Below, in pieces: positions 1 through 5,520 of a stretch of DNA of 7,645 nucleotides (positions are counted from its first letter, which is position 1; each line of letters starts with the position of its first letter). The translations under genes and the position numbers were made by a program. Source of the DNA: an uncultured Oscillospiraceae bacterium. GTDB lineage: Bacteria; Bacillota; Clostridia; Oscillospirales; Acutalibacteraceae. The DNA lies in NCBI GenBank assembly GCA_900548545.1, contig URKX01000053.1, positions 1-7,645 of the forward strand. Reading direction: 5' to 3'. The notes under the pieces were generated by a model. It was not told where the DNA came from. It did no database searches and was given only the letters and a program-made list of their open reading frames with translations.

Positions 1-623
1 CTGCGGTATTCAGCCTTTCCGATGGTCTCATCGCTGCAGGAGGGATTGAGCAGCACCGTGGCTCCGCACTGGGCCAGCCTCGTGCTGGGCGGCCCAGCCA
101 CCCACAAGTCCTCACAGATTTCCACTCCTACCGTCAGGCCTGTAACATTTTCGCAGGAAAACAGTAAGTTTCCGCCCATGGGCGCCCTCTGGCCACAGTA
201 AAGAACCGTTTCCGCTTTCTCAGGAGCAGGCGTAAAATGCCTGGCTTCATAAAATTCAGCATAATTGGGAATATGAGTCTTCGCCGGAAGTCCCAGCAGC
301 TTTCCCCGCAAAAACACCGCAGCGCAATTGTAAAGCCCACCCCTGAACGCCACAGGCACTCCCACCACACAAAGCAGGTCCAGTTTCCCAGTTTCTTCCA
401 TCAGTTGGGAAAGGCCCCGCTCCGCAGCCTGAATCAGCGTGGCGTCCCGGAAAAGATCGCCGCAGGTGTAGCCGGTGACAGCCAGTTCCGGAAAGACCAC
501 CGCGGCGCAGCCCTGTTGTGCCGCTTCCCTGGCAAGTTCCCCCATTCTGGCGATATTGGCTTTCACATCGGCAACCCCTGTTTCCGGCGTCGCCGCAGCA
601 ATTCGAATCAAACCGTCTTTCAT
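1..623 (-). CDS. nadE: Glutamine-dependent NAD+ synthetase, N-terminal part (partial)
   Basis: This cytosolic enzyme makes NAD+ from nicotinic acid adenine dinucleotide, ATP and glutamine. The visible 207 codons cover most of the N-terminal nitrilase-fold glutaminase domain that releases ammonia from glutamine; the synthetase domain lies beyond the left edge (the family is usually about 640 residues). The Glu-Lys-Cys catalytic triad is present: Glu46 in VFPELAVTGYTCGD, Lys115 in LPAKTHIPNYAEFYE and Cys170 in VEICEDLW. The spacing between these residues equals that of the Mycobacterium tuberculosis enzyme (Glu52, Lys121, Cys176, recalled from the literature). The start MKDGLIRIAAATPET is typical of clostridial NadE, and AGAAGG lies 4 nt upstream. 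The gene follows the VanW gene on the same strand after 186 nt and may have its own promoter. A free-standing nitrilase is less likely, because the YTCGD and ICEDLW motifs are typical of NadE. Confidence 0.92.
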   Translation of the reverse strand, partial: MKDGLIRIAAATPETGVADVKANIARMGELAREAAQQGCAAVVFPELAVTGYTCGDLFRDATLIQAAERGLSQLMEETGKLDLLCVVGVPVAFRGGLYNCAAVFLRGKLLGLPAKTHIPNYAEFYEARHFTPAPEKAETVLYCGQRAPMGGNLLFSCENVTGLTVGVEICEDLWVAGPPSTRLAQCGATVLLNPSCSDETIGKAEYR

Positions 624-648
624 AGGACCTTCTTCCTTTCTCCTGGCT

Positions 649-677
649 ATGATAATTTTTCCCGCCCTGCTTTTCAG
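649..677 (-). promoter_or_regulatory. nadE: Candidate promoter for nadE
   Basis: On the minus strand, CTGAAA (672-677, 4 of 6 matches to the -35 consensus) is followed by a 17-nt spacer and TATCAT (649-654, 5 of 6 matches to the -10 consensus). Transcription would start about 18 nt before the nadE ATG, which leaves just enough leader for the AGAAGG ribosome binding site. Support is consensus and spacing only; read-through from the upstream VanW gene is the alternative. Confidence 0.4.
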
Positions 678-704
678 ACTTCGGGGTACACGCGGATTAC
701 CGCA

Positions 705-738
705 CAATCCCCCGCACCGTCAACGGCACAGGGGATTG
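705..738. repeat. Inverted repeat between the VanW gene and nadE
   Basis: An 8-bp perfect stem (CAATCCCC at 705-712 with GGGGATTG at 731-738) encloses a second short pairing (CCG 717-719 with CGG 724-726). It lies 72 nt beyond the VanW stop codon and just upstream of the candidate nadE promoter. No T-run follows the stem on the minus strand, so it is not a standard intrinsic terminator. It could be a weak or factor-dependent terminator, an mRNA 3' end stabiliser or an operator. The rest of 624-809 shows no gene. Confidence 0.45.
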
Positions 739-809
739 AAAAACGCTGAATGGAAAGAACATTGGAACAACAAACAGAAAGCTGAAAATTCCGCTATGTA
801 TTTTCGTTG

Positions 810-2420
810 TTATTCCGCAGCCGAATCAACATCGTCAGCGCCCTCCTCCGGATTGGATGAGGAAAATTCTGAAGAGTTTGACTCCGACGAAAGCTCAGAG
901 GATTCCGGCGGCTCCTCCGTAGGCTCAGGAGATTCGGGCGGCTGCTCGGAAGATTCCTCCGGCGGATCCGGATTCACAGGGGGCTTCGAAGGCGTCTCCG
1001 GAGATTTGGAGGGTTCCGGAGAGGGTTTCTCCTTTGTTGTAGTCCCCCTCTCCTTACTGGTATCCACCTTGGAGGTGTCCGTCCCTTCCCCTACGGCGTA
1101 AACCGTGCCGGTGGGTTCGTAATAGGAATCCGGCAGCTGTTCTGATTTTACAACGGTATCGCCCTTGTAATAGGTTCGGTAGGCACAGGCAGAATATCCC
1201 TCGTTGCCGGATGTTTTTCTCACATACTCGCCGGCAGCCAAATCATAATCTGTGACAAAGCTCACCTCGGAACGGGGCGGTTCGTACCCCACCTGTTCTG
1301 AAGAAACCTCCACCCTGTCCCATTCGGACGGGAAGCAGCCGTACACATTCACATGCAGCGTGACGCCGTCCATCCAGGCGGAGAGGTACACCGGCGTGTC
1401 CAATTGATTGCGGAACTTGAAATCGATATTGCCGTAATCCACCGTGGCGTCCAGGCCGATAGGGCAGTAGCTGGAGGGCGAGCTGTGGCAGTCCCTCTCT
1501 ACGATTTCCAGCCCCGCTCGGAGCACTGCATTGTATAATGTGCTGGAACCCTGGCAGATTCCGCCGCCGTACATCTGTACCAGAACGCCTCCGCTCAGAC
1601 CCCCGGCAGGCAGCCAGCCGTTCTCCGGATTTGTGCTGTCCCCGATGGTATCATTGTAGGAGAACACCTGCCCGGGCTCCAACACGGTACCGTTCACATG
1701 GGAGAGCGCCAACCTCATGTTGCTGTTGCCGTTTTCCGTATTTCCGGACTCCGTGGTATAAGAGGCCATCAATTTGAAATTCTTCGAAAGGGTTTCCTTG
1801 GTAAGTGTGGGGTTTGCCTCCAGAAAAGCCGCCTGAATTGCGCCGCTGTGCTTTTGGGATAACAGCTGCCGCACGCTTGCCAAGGTCTTCACCAAGTCTA
1901 CACGGCTTCCCTTCTGCTCATCCGAAAAGATAAAAGCCCCCGCATCGGAATCAAAACCGGTGACTGTGGCATTTTTTCCTTCGGCATAGCAGGCTGCGGC
2001 CGCATCCGTCAGCTTCTGCCTGCCGCTTTCCGAGAGATCGGTCACATATGCAAGCTCATACTTGTCCGCCCTGCGGCTTTCCAGCAGTTTGGGAAGGGTC
2101 AGCTCCAGCACATCCTTGGTGACAAAATCACTTTTGGAGAGCACCACCGTGTCATCCCGGAATTTTACTGATATTTCCAGGCCATCCACTGTCTCCTGCA
2201 GGGCCTTGCGGGCGGTTTCCAACGCCTCATCCACGGTCTTTCCTGAAATATTCTTCCCGCCGATACTGGTTCCATCCGGAAATACCGCGGGATCTTCCAC
2301 CTGGGAAGAGATCTGACTGTCAGGCTCCGGCTTCGGCGAACAGGCCGAAACTCCAGTTATGAGAAGCAGTATGGATGCCAGCAATGCTGCTGTTTTCAGT
2401 TTATTTGGGTTTCTTTTCAC
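810..2420 (-). CDS. VanW-family lipoprotein with acidic Pro/Glu/Ser tail
   Basis: This is a secreted, probably lipid-anchored envelope protein of 536 residues. VanW is named from vancomycin-resistance clusters, but its biochemical role is unknown. The N-terminus has a basic stretch (KRNPNKLK), a hydrophobic core and the lipobox VSAC, with Cys27 as the likely lipidated residue. Residues about 35-210 resemble the poorly characterised region that precedes VanW in related proteins. The VanW domain runs from about 215 to 360 and contains EPGQVFSYN, GGGICQ (Cys289), TLYNAVLRAGLEIVER and DATVDYGNIDFKFRN. Residues about 365-440 are G5-like, and about 445-536 form a low-complexity tail rich in Pro, Glu and Ser. 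I chose the GTG at 2420: AAAGGGGGG lies 6 nt upstream and the signal peptide then begins correctly. An in-frame GTG at 2492 has no ribosome binding site. No vancomycin-resistance genes are nearby, so resistance should not be inferred. Confidence 0.92.
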   Translation of the reverse strand: MKRNPNKLKTAALLASILLLITGVSACSPKPEPDSQISSQVEDPAVFPDGTSIGGKNISGKTVDEALETARKALQETVDGLEISVKFRDDTVVLSKSDFVTKDVLELTLPKLLESRRADKYELAYVTDLSESGRQKLTDAAAACYAEGKNATVTGFDSDAGAFIFSDEQKGSRVDLVKTLASVRQLLSQKHSGAIQAAFLEANPTLTKETLSKNFKLMASYTTESGNTENGNSNMRLALSHVNGTVLEPGQVFSYNDTIGDSTNPENGWLPAGGLSGGVLVQMYGGGICQGSSTLYNAVLRAGLEIVERDCHSSPSSYCPIGLDATVDYGNIDFKFRNQLDTPVYLSAWMDGVTLHVNVYGCFPSEWDRVEVSSEQVGYEPPRSEVSFVTDYDLAAGEYVRKTSGNEGYSACAYRTYYKGDTVVKSEQLPDSYYEPTGTVYAVGEGTDTSKVDTSKERGTTTKEKPSPEPSKSPETPSKPPVNPDPPEESSEQPPESPEPTEEPPESSELSSESNSSEFSSSNPEEGADDVDSAAE

Positions 2421-2521
2421 GGAAAGCCCCCCTTTCAAGACTGCTGTATATTTTCTGAGGTTATATCGTTTGCAAAGTCCGCCTATTTGCACACTTTGCC
2501 GTAAAGTCCAATCGTTTTATT

Positions 2522-2551
2522 ATTATACCTTATTTTATAGGCAAAAGTAAA
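2522..2551 (-). promoter_or_regulatory. Promoter for the VanW lipoprotein gene
   Basis: On the minus strand, TTTACT (2546-2551, 4 of 6) is followed by 18 nt and a perfect TATAAT (2522-2527). It lies about 100 nt upstream of the GTG start. The implied leader contains a 7-bp inverted repeat (GCAAAGT 2472-2478, ACTTTGC 2493-2499, 14-nt loop) without a T-run. The perfect -10 box in an AT-rich gap makes this the most convincing promoter in the window. Confidence 0.65.
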
Positions 2552-2582
2552 GCATGGAAAAGGTTTCAAAACCATTAAAAAA

Positions 2583-2612
2583 CTGGCATTTTCAAGAGGG
2601 GTATGTTACAAT
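2583..2612 (+). promoter_or_regulatory. Candidate extended -10 promoter for the glycosyltransferase operon
   Basis: CTGGCA (2583-2588, 4 of 6) is followed by an 18-nt spacer that ends in TGT, then TACAAT (2607-2612, 5 of 6). The TG at 2604-2605 gives an extended -10 element. It sits back to back with the VanW promoter, with about 31 bp between the two -35 boxes, so one regulator bound between them could affect both. The implied leader of the glycosyltransferase mRNA is about 265 nt. A closer promoter cannot be excluded, but I saw none better. Confidence 0.5.
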
Positions 2613-2694
2613 ATGTTCATAATTCAGCAGGCTGAAAAACCTTGTTATTGAAAAGAAGACGGTGAAACCCTTCCCGTCCTTACATTTCCATTGA

Positions 2695-2751
2695 AATAGT
2701 AGGAAAAAGGAAAGAATTTTATCGTCTATTTCTTTTCTTTTTCCTACTATT
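2695..2751 (+). repeat. 22-bp imperfect inverted repeat (long hairpin)
   Basis: The purine-rich left arm (2695-2716) pairs with the pyrimidine-rich right arm (2730-2751) over 22 positions. The only non-Watson-Crick position is a G-U wobble (2710 with 2736), and the loop is 13 nt. It is not an intrinsic terminator on either strand, because no T-run follows the stem in either direction. In RNA it would form a long continuous duplex within the glycosyltransferase leader. Confidence 0.85.
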
Positions 2752-2841
2752 CTATAAGAGTACAGAGGGAACAGAAAAGTTACGCTTTTTTCTGCTTTCT
2801 GCGACAATAAATATCGCTGTGCGAGGGTATTATTGCAATAG

Positions 2842-2875
2842 TCCCCCTTTCGTGGGGATCCAAATTGAGAAGGGG
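2842..2875 (+). promoter_or_regulatory. Alternative hairpins around the glycosyltransferase ribosome binding site
   Basis: The C-rich run at 2843-2849 has two possible partners. It can pair with GGGG at 2854-2857 (5-bp stem 2842-2846 with 2854-2858, 7-nt loop). Alternatively, CCCCTT (2844-2849) can pair with AAGGGG (2870-2875), which is the ribosome binding site. The two pairings exclude each other, so only one leaves the site free. GAGAAGGGG (2867-2875) lies 9 nt before the ATG at 2885. Confidence 0.4.
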
Positions 2876-2884
2876 TTTTTACTG

Positions 2885-4006
2885 ATGAAAATTTTATTGT
2901 TGACAGCCGCCACCGGCGGCGGGCATTTGCGGGCCTCCAATGCAGTGGAGCGGTACATACGGGACAACACGGGCCACGATGTCAAATCTGTGGATACGCT
3001 CAAGGCGGTTGGCCGGTTTCTGGACAAGACGGTGTGCGACAGCTATCTGTTTATGGCAAAGAAAGTACCTGCCCTGTTCGGCAGACTCTATAAGCAGACC
3101 AACAAACAGAATCTCTTTTCCGACCTGGTACCAAAGCTCAGCGGCATGTTCAGCAACCTGCTGCTGCCGGCCATTGAAGCTTACCATCCGGATGTGATCA
3201 TCACCACCCATCCTTTTGCCACGGAAATGGTTTCAGACCTCAAGGAGGATGGGTCCGTCACTGCTCCCCTGATCTGTATTCTCACCGACTACGGCGTACA
3301 CCGGGCCTGGATTGCGGACTATGTGGACGCCTATGTGGTGGCCAGTGACGACATGGTGCCGGAGCTGATGACCTTCGGCGTGCCCAAGGAAAAAATTTAT
3401 CCCTTCGGCATCCCGGTACATGACGTGTTTTTCGACCGGGAGGACCGTTCCATGATCCTGCGGGACCTGAACTTCGACCCTGAACTGCCCACGCTGCTCT
3501 TCATGGCAGGCAGCTTCGGTGTCTCCAACATCATCAAGCTTTACCGGGAGCTGGCCGACACCGAGGTAAAAATGCAGATTATCGTCATCACCGGCCGCAA
3601 CCAGCGCCTGTACGAGGCCTTTGAGCGGGAGCTGGCCGGCGGGGAGCGCATTCCTACCCGGCTGATCTACTTCACAGATGAGGTGGAAAAGTACATGCAC
3701 GCCAGCGACCTGCTGGTGACAAAGCCCGGCGGCCTCACCGTTTCCGAGGCCCTGGCCTGCAACCTGCCCATGGCTGTGTTCGACGCCATCCCCGGCCAGG
3801 AGGAGGACAACGCCAACTTCCTCAAAGTCCACGACATGGGCGTGCGCCTGGAAAAGGACGGGGACTTTGCCGGGCAGATTTCCGCCCTGCTCAGCGAGAA
3901 GGAGAAGCTGCGGGAGATGCGGGAAAACTGCCAGCACTTTGACAAGTCCCAATCCATCCCCAACTTGCTGGCCTTGATCCGGGAACTGGTAAAGGAGGCC
4001 CAATGA
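2885..4006 (+). CDS. UgtP/MGDG-synthase-like glycosyltransferase (GT28 family)
   Basis: A 373-residue peripheral membrane glycosyltransferase that probably transfers a sugar from a UDP-sugar onto diacylglycerol, making membrane glycolipids that can also anchor lipoteichoic acid. The N-terminal MGDG-synthase half begins LLLTAATGGGHLRAS, with the glycine-rich loop and His14, and continues with HPDVIITTHPF and ILTDYGVHRAWI. The C-terminal nucleotide-sugar half has VTKPGGLTVSEA (Lys280-Pro-Gly-Gly283) and PGQEEDNANF (303-312), which match Bacillus subtilis UgtP (TKPGG, PGQEKENANF). Length is close to that of UgtP, about 382. I chose the ATG at 2885 because GAGAAGGGG precedes it and the conserved N-terminus starts there; the frame is open further upstream without a good ribosome site. 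The stop overlaps the next start (ATGA). The exact sugar and acceptor cannot be read from sequence; MurG-like activity is less likely given the MGDG-synthase N-terminus. Confidence 0.9.
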   Translation: MKILLLTAATGGGHLRASNAVERYIRDNTGHDVKSVDTLKAVGRFLDKTVCDSYLFMAKKVPALFGRLYKQTNKQNLFSDLVPKLSGMFSNLLLPAIEAYHPDVIITTHPFATEMVSDLKEDGSVTAPLICILTDYGVHRAWIADYVDAYVVASDDMVPELMTFGVPKEKIYPFGIPVHDVFFDREDRSMILRDLNFDPELPTLLFMAGSFGVSNIIKLYRELADTEVKMQIIVITGRNQRLYEAFERELAGGERIPTRLIYFTDEVEKYMHASDLLVTKPGGLTVSEALACNLPMAVFDAIPGQEEDNANFLKVHDMGVRLEKDGDFAGQISALLSEKEKLREMRENCQHFDKSQSIPNLLALIRELVKEAQ

Positions 4007-4710
4007 CGGCCCCCTTCTCTCCCCAAGACTGCGCAGCCTTGCGCCGGGAGCTGGAAAGCCTGGCCGATCCCGCCTACAAAACCTTTAACGAAAGCCTGCT
4101 GCCAGGAGTGGAAACCGCCTATGGGATACGGCTGCCCCAAATGCGGCAGGTGGCAAAGGCCCTTTTGCGGCAGGACCCGTCGGGATTCTTGGAGCACTTC
4201 CAGCCCAATTGCTATGAGGAAACCCAGCTGCGGGGGCTGGTGATCGGCGGGATGACGCTGCCCTGGGAAGAAAAACGCCCCTTGGTGGAGGACTTCCTTC
4301 CCCGGATCGACAACTGGGCGGTATGCGACACCTTTTGCGGCAGTTTAAAGCCGCGGTCCCCCCAAGAAGTGCTTCTCATGTGGGAGTTCCTCAAACCCTT
4401 GTATGCCAGCGATGAGGAATACAAAGCCCGGTTTGCCGCTGTGATGCAGCTCTCCCACTTTGTGGATGCTGCCCACTTGAAAGAGGGCCTGGGCTTGCTG
4501 GGCCAAGTCCGGCACCCGGGATACTACGCCAAAATGGCCGTTGCCTGGGCACTGTCCGTCTGGTTTGTCAAATTCCCCCAGGAAACGGAATCCCTTTTGG
4601 CACAGCGGGCCTTAGAACCTTGGATCCAGAACAAGGCCATCCAGAAAGTGCGGGAATCCCGCCGGGTGAGCAAAGAGGACAAGGACCGTTTACTCTCTTA
4701 CAAACTCTGA
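4003..4710 (+). CDS. AlkD-type DNA alkylation repair protein (HEAT-like DNA glycosylase)
   Basis: A 235-residue all-helical protein of the DNA alkylation repair family. Members such as Bacillus cereus AlkD excise N3- and N7-alkylated purines from DNA by base excision. The key motif is DNWAVCD: Trp105 and Asp109 have the same spacing as AlkD's catalytic Trp/Asp pair. Trp182 in VAWALSVWFVKFP aligns by eye with another active-site Trp, and KARFAAVMQLSHF matches the AlkD helix that carries a DNA-contacting Arg. QNKAIQKVRESRRV near the end is typical of the family. The length fits a complete gene. The ATG lies inside the glycosyltransferase stop codon (4-bp overlap), and AAAGGAGG (3991-3998) sits 4 nt upstream, so the two genes are co-transcribed and probably translationally coupled. 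A strong terminator follows. Other members of this fold lack glycosylase activity, but the retained Trp/Asp residues favour an active enzyme. Confidence 0.9.
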   Translation: MTAPFSPQDCAALRRELESLADPAYKTFNESLLPGVETAYGIRLPQMRQVAKALLRQDPSGFLEHFQPNCYEETQLRGLVIGGMTLPWEEKRPLVEDFLPRIDNWAVCDTFCGSLKPRSPQEVLLMWEFLKPLYASDEEYKARFAAVMQLSHFVDAAHLKEGLGLLGQVRHPGYYAKMAVAWALSVWFVKFPQETESLLAQRALEPWIQNKAIQKVRESRRVSKEDKDRLLSYKL

Positions 4711-4769
4711 CTTTGCCTATTAGACGTCCCATCCCCCTCTTTGGTTACACGCTCCACCATCTTTCAAAC

Positions 4770-4807
4770 AAAAAAGCCCTTCCCACGTGTGTGGGAGGGG
4801 CTTTTTT
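4770..4807. terminator. Bidirectional intrinsic terminator
   Basis: A 17-bp stem (4770-4786 with 4791-4807, one T-G wobble, 4-nt loop GTGT) has a GC-rich core flanked by an A-run on the left and a T-run on the right. It can therefore terminate transcription both ways: for the glycosyltransferase/AlkD operon on the plus strand and for the DUF308 gene on the minus strand. It lies in the 107-bp gap between these convergent units, which otherwise appears empty. Confidence 0.93.
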
Positions 4808-4817
4808 ACAGGAGGGC

Positions 4818-5342
4818 TCAACGGGAAAGGCGCTCCAACAGGATGGTGTTCACCAAAGAAGAAACACCATCGAAGAGGAAACCCAAACCGATAAACATCA
4901 CCAAGCTCTCCACCGTGCCAAAGGGGTTCAGCACCATCACCAGGCCGCAAAGGGCCAGGACCGCCGCCGCCAGGCAAGAAATCCACCAACGGCCATACCC
5001 CAAAGCCTTCATGCTTAAGGAGCGTTTCACAGCGGCCAGGCTGTCCACAATGATGTAGATTCCCAGCACTACTGGGATCAGCGTGATCAGGAACCGGATA
5101 CAGACCAGCAGGAACAGCCCCAACAGGATCAACAGCACTCCCAGGAACAAGTCCAACCGGTCCGCGTACTCCCCACCCCGCAGGTAGGCAACCAGCCGGA
5201 CGATCCCATAAACCAGTACGCTGCCCCCGATAAGCAGGCAGGCAAACCCCAGGGAAAGCCCCGGCATCAGCAGCAACACCAGCCCCAGCACCACATAGAG
5301 CAGGGAGGTCGCAACCAAACTATTGCGAATACTTTTCAGCAT
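4818..5342 (-). CDS. HdeD/DUF308-family six-helix membrane protein
   Basis: A 174-residue integral membrane protein of the HdeD/DUF308 type, whose molecular function is not established; E. coli HdeD is linked to acid resistance. Hydrophobic segments fall at about 8-27, 29-53, 65-83, 85-104, 117-137 and 142-165, that is, three helix pairs, as usual for this family. The turns LMPGLSLG and LNPFGTVES after the first helix of a pair are characteristic. Basic loops (RLVAYLRGG, AAVKRSLSMKALGYGR) suggest which side faces the cytoplasm. I chose the ATG at 5342 because AAAGGAGGTT (5348-5357) lies 5 nt upstream; the frame stays open to 5474 without comparable support. The gene stands alone between two terminators and is probably controlled by its own repeat-rich upstream region. 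The family call is firm, the physiological role unknown. Confidence 0.88.
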   Translation of the reverse strand: MLKSIRNSLVATSLLYVVLGLVLLLMPGLSLGFACLLIGGSVLVYGIVRLVAYLRGGEYADRLDLFLGVLLILLGLFLLVCIRFLITLIPVVLGIYIIVDSLAAVKRSLSMKALGYGRWWISCLAAAVLALCGLVMVLNPFGTVESLVMFIGLGFLFDGVSSLVNTILLERLSR

Positions 5343-5361
5343 AAACAAACCTCCTTTTTCA

Positions 5362-5444
5362 AAAGTACCTCTTACAGAAAGTACCCCTTGGCTGTAGTGT
5401 ACTCCAAGGGCGGAAAAAATACAAGAGGGCAAGCCATGTACTTT
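5362..5444 (-). promoter_or_regulatory. Repeat-rich promoter region of the DUF308 gene
   Basis: Read on the minus strand, a candidate promoter has -35 TTGTAT (5419-5424, 3 of 6), a 17-nt spacer and -10 TACACT (5396-5401, 4 of 6). The -10 box lies in the loop of a palindrome, CCCTTGG (5385-5391) and CCAAGGG (5404-5410). Two direct copies of AAAGTACC (plus strand) start exactly 16 bp apart at 5362 and 5378, and an inverted partial copy GTACTTT lies at 5438-5444. This arrangement suggests a regulator-binding region, but the regulator is unknown and the promoter boxes are weak. Confidence 0.4.
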
Positions 5445-5472
5445 CATTTTTAGCACACTCTTCCACAACTGC

Positions 5473-5502
5473 AAAAAGGGCGTCCCAACCGGGACGCCCT
5501 TT
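5473..5502 (-). terminator. Intrinsic terminator of the oadB-oadA operon
   Basis: A perfect 12-bp GC-rich stem (AAAGGGCGTCCC 5475-5486 with GGGACGCCCTTT 5491-5502, 4-nt loop) begins 18 nt beyond the oadA stop codon. On the minus strand it continues into a run of five T. It separates the decarboxylase operon from the DUF308 gene, which is read in the same direction. Confidence 0.92.
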
Positions 5503-5520
5503 GCGGTCTTTAAAATGATT

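Larger units (their letters stand above)
2613..2884 (+). other. Long structured 5' leader of the glycosyltransferase operon, no gene
   Basis: This is the plus-strand part of the 464-bp AT-rich gap between the divergent VanW and glycosyltransferase genes. No ORF here looks coding. The 71-codon minus-strand frame across 2592-2807 is Phe/Lys-rich and matches no family I know. The stretch holds several inverted repeats: GACGG/CCGTC at 2658-2678, a 22-bp stem at 2695-2751, CAGAAAA/TTTTCTG near 2772-2794, and a C-rich/G-rich set beside the ribosome binding site. It does not match a riboswitch class that I recognise. Confidence 0.5.

Noticed and set aside
475..1101. A 208-codon plus-strand frame with a Ser/Gly/Glu-rich end
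   Set aside because: It straddles the antisense of nadE, the intergenic gap and the low-complexity tail of the VanW gene. Its composition is explained by reading the acidic tail repeats backwards.
810..2420. VanW gene as evidence of vancomycin resistance
   Set aside because: VanW-family proteins are widespread in Clostridia without resistance, and no van ligase, reductase or dipeptidase gene is in the window.
2421..2492. N-terminal extension of the VanW protein from the GTG at 2492
   Set aside because: It has no ribosome binding site, and it would put 24 extra residues before a good lipoprotein signal peptide. The GTG at 2420 has a strong site at proper spacing.
2592..2807. A 71-codon minus-strand frame in the divergent intergenic region
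   Set aside because: It is Phe/Lys/Ser-rich, lies in AT-rich DNA, has no recognisable motif, and runs across the long inverted repeat and the plus-strand promoter.
3233..4003. A 256-codon open frame on the minus strand inside the glycosyltransferase gene
   Set aside because: The plus strand carries clear family motifs throughout. The antisense product is His/Val/Gly-rich and matches nothing, and it arises from strong G/C bias at third codon positions.
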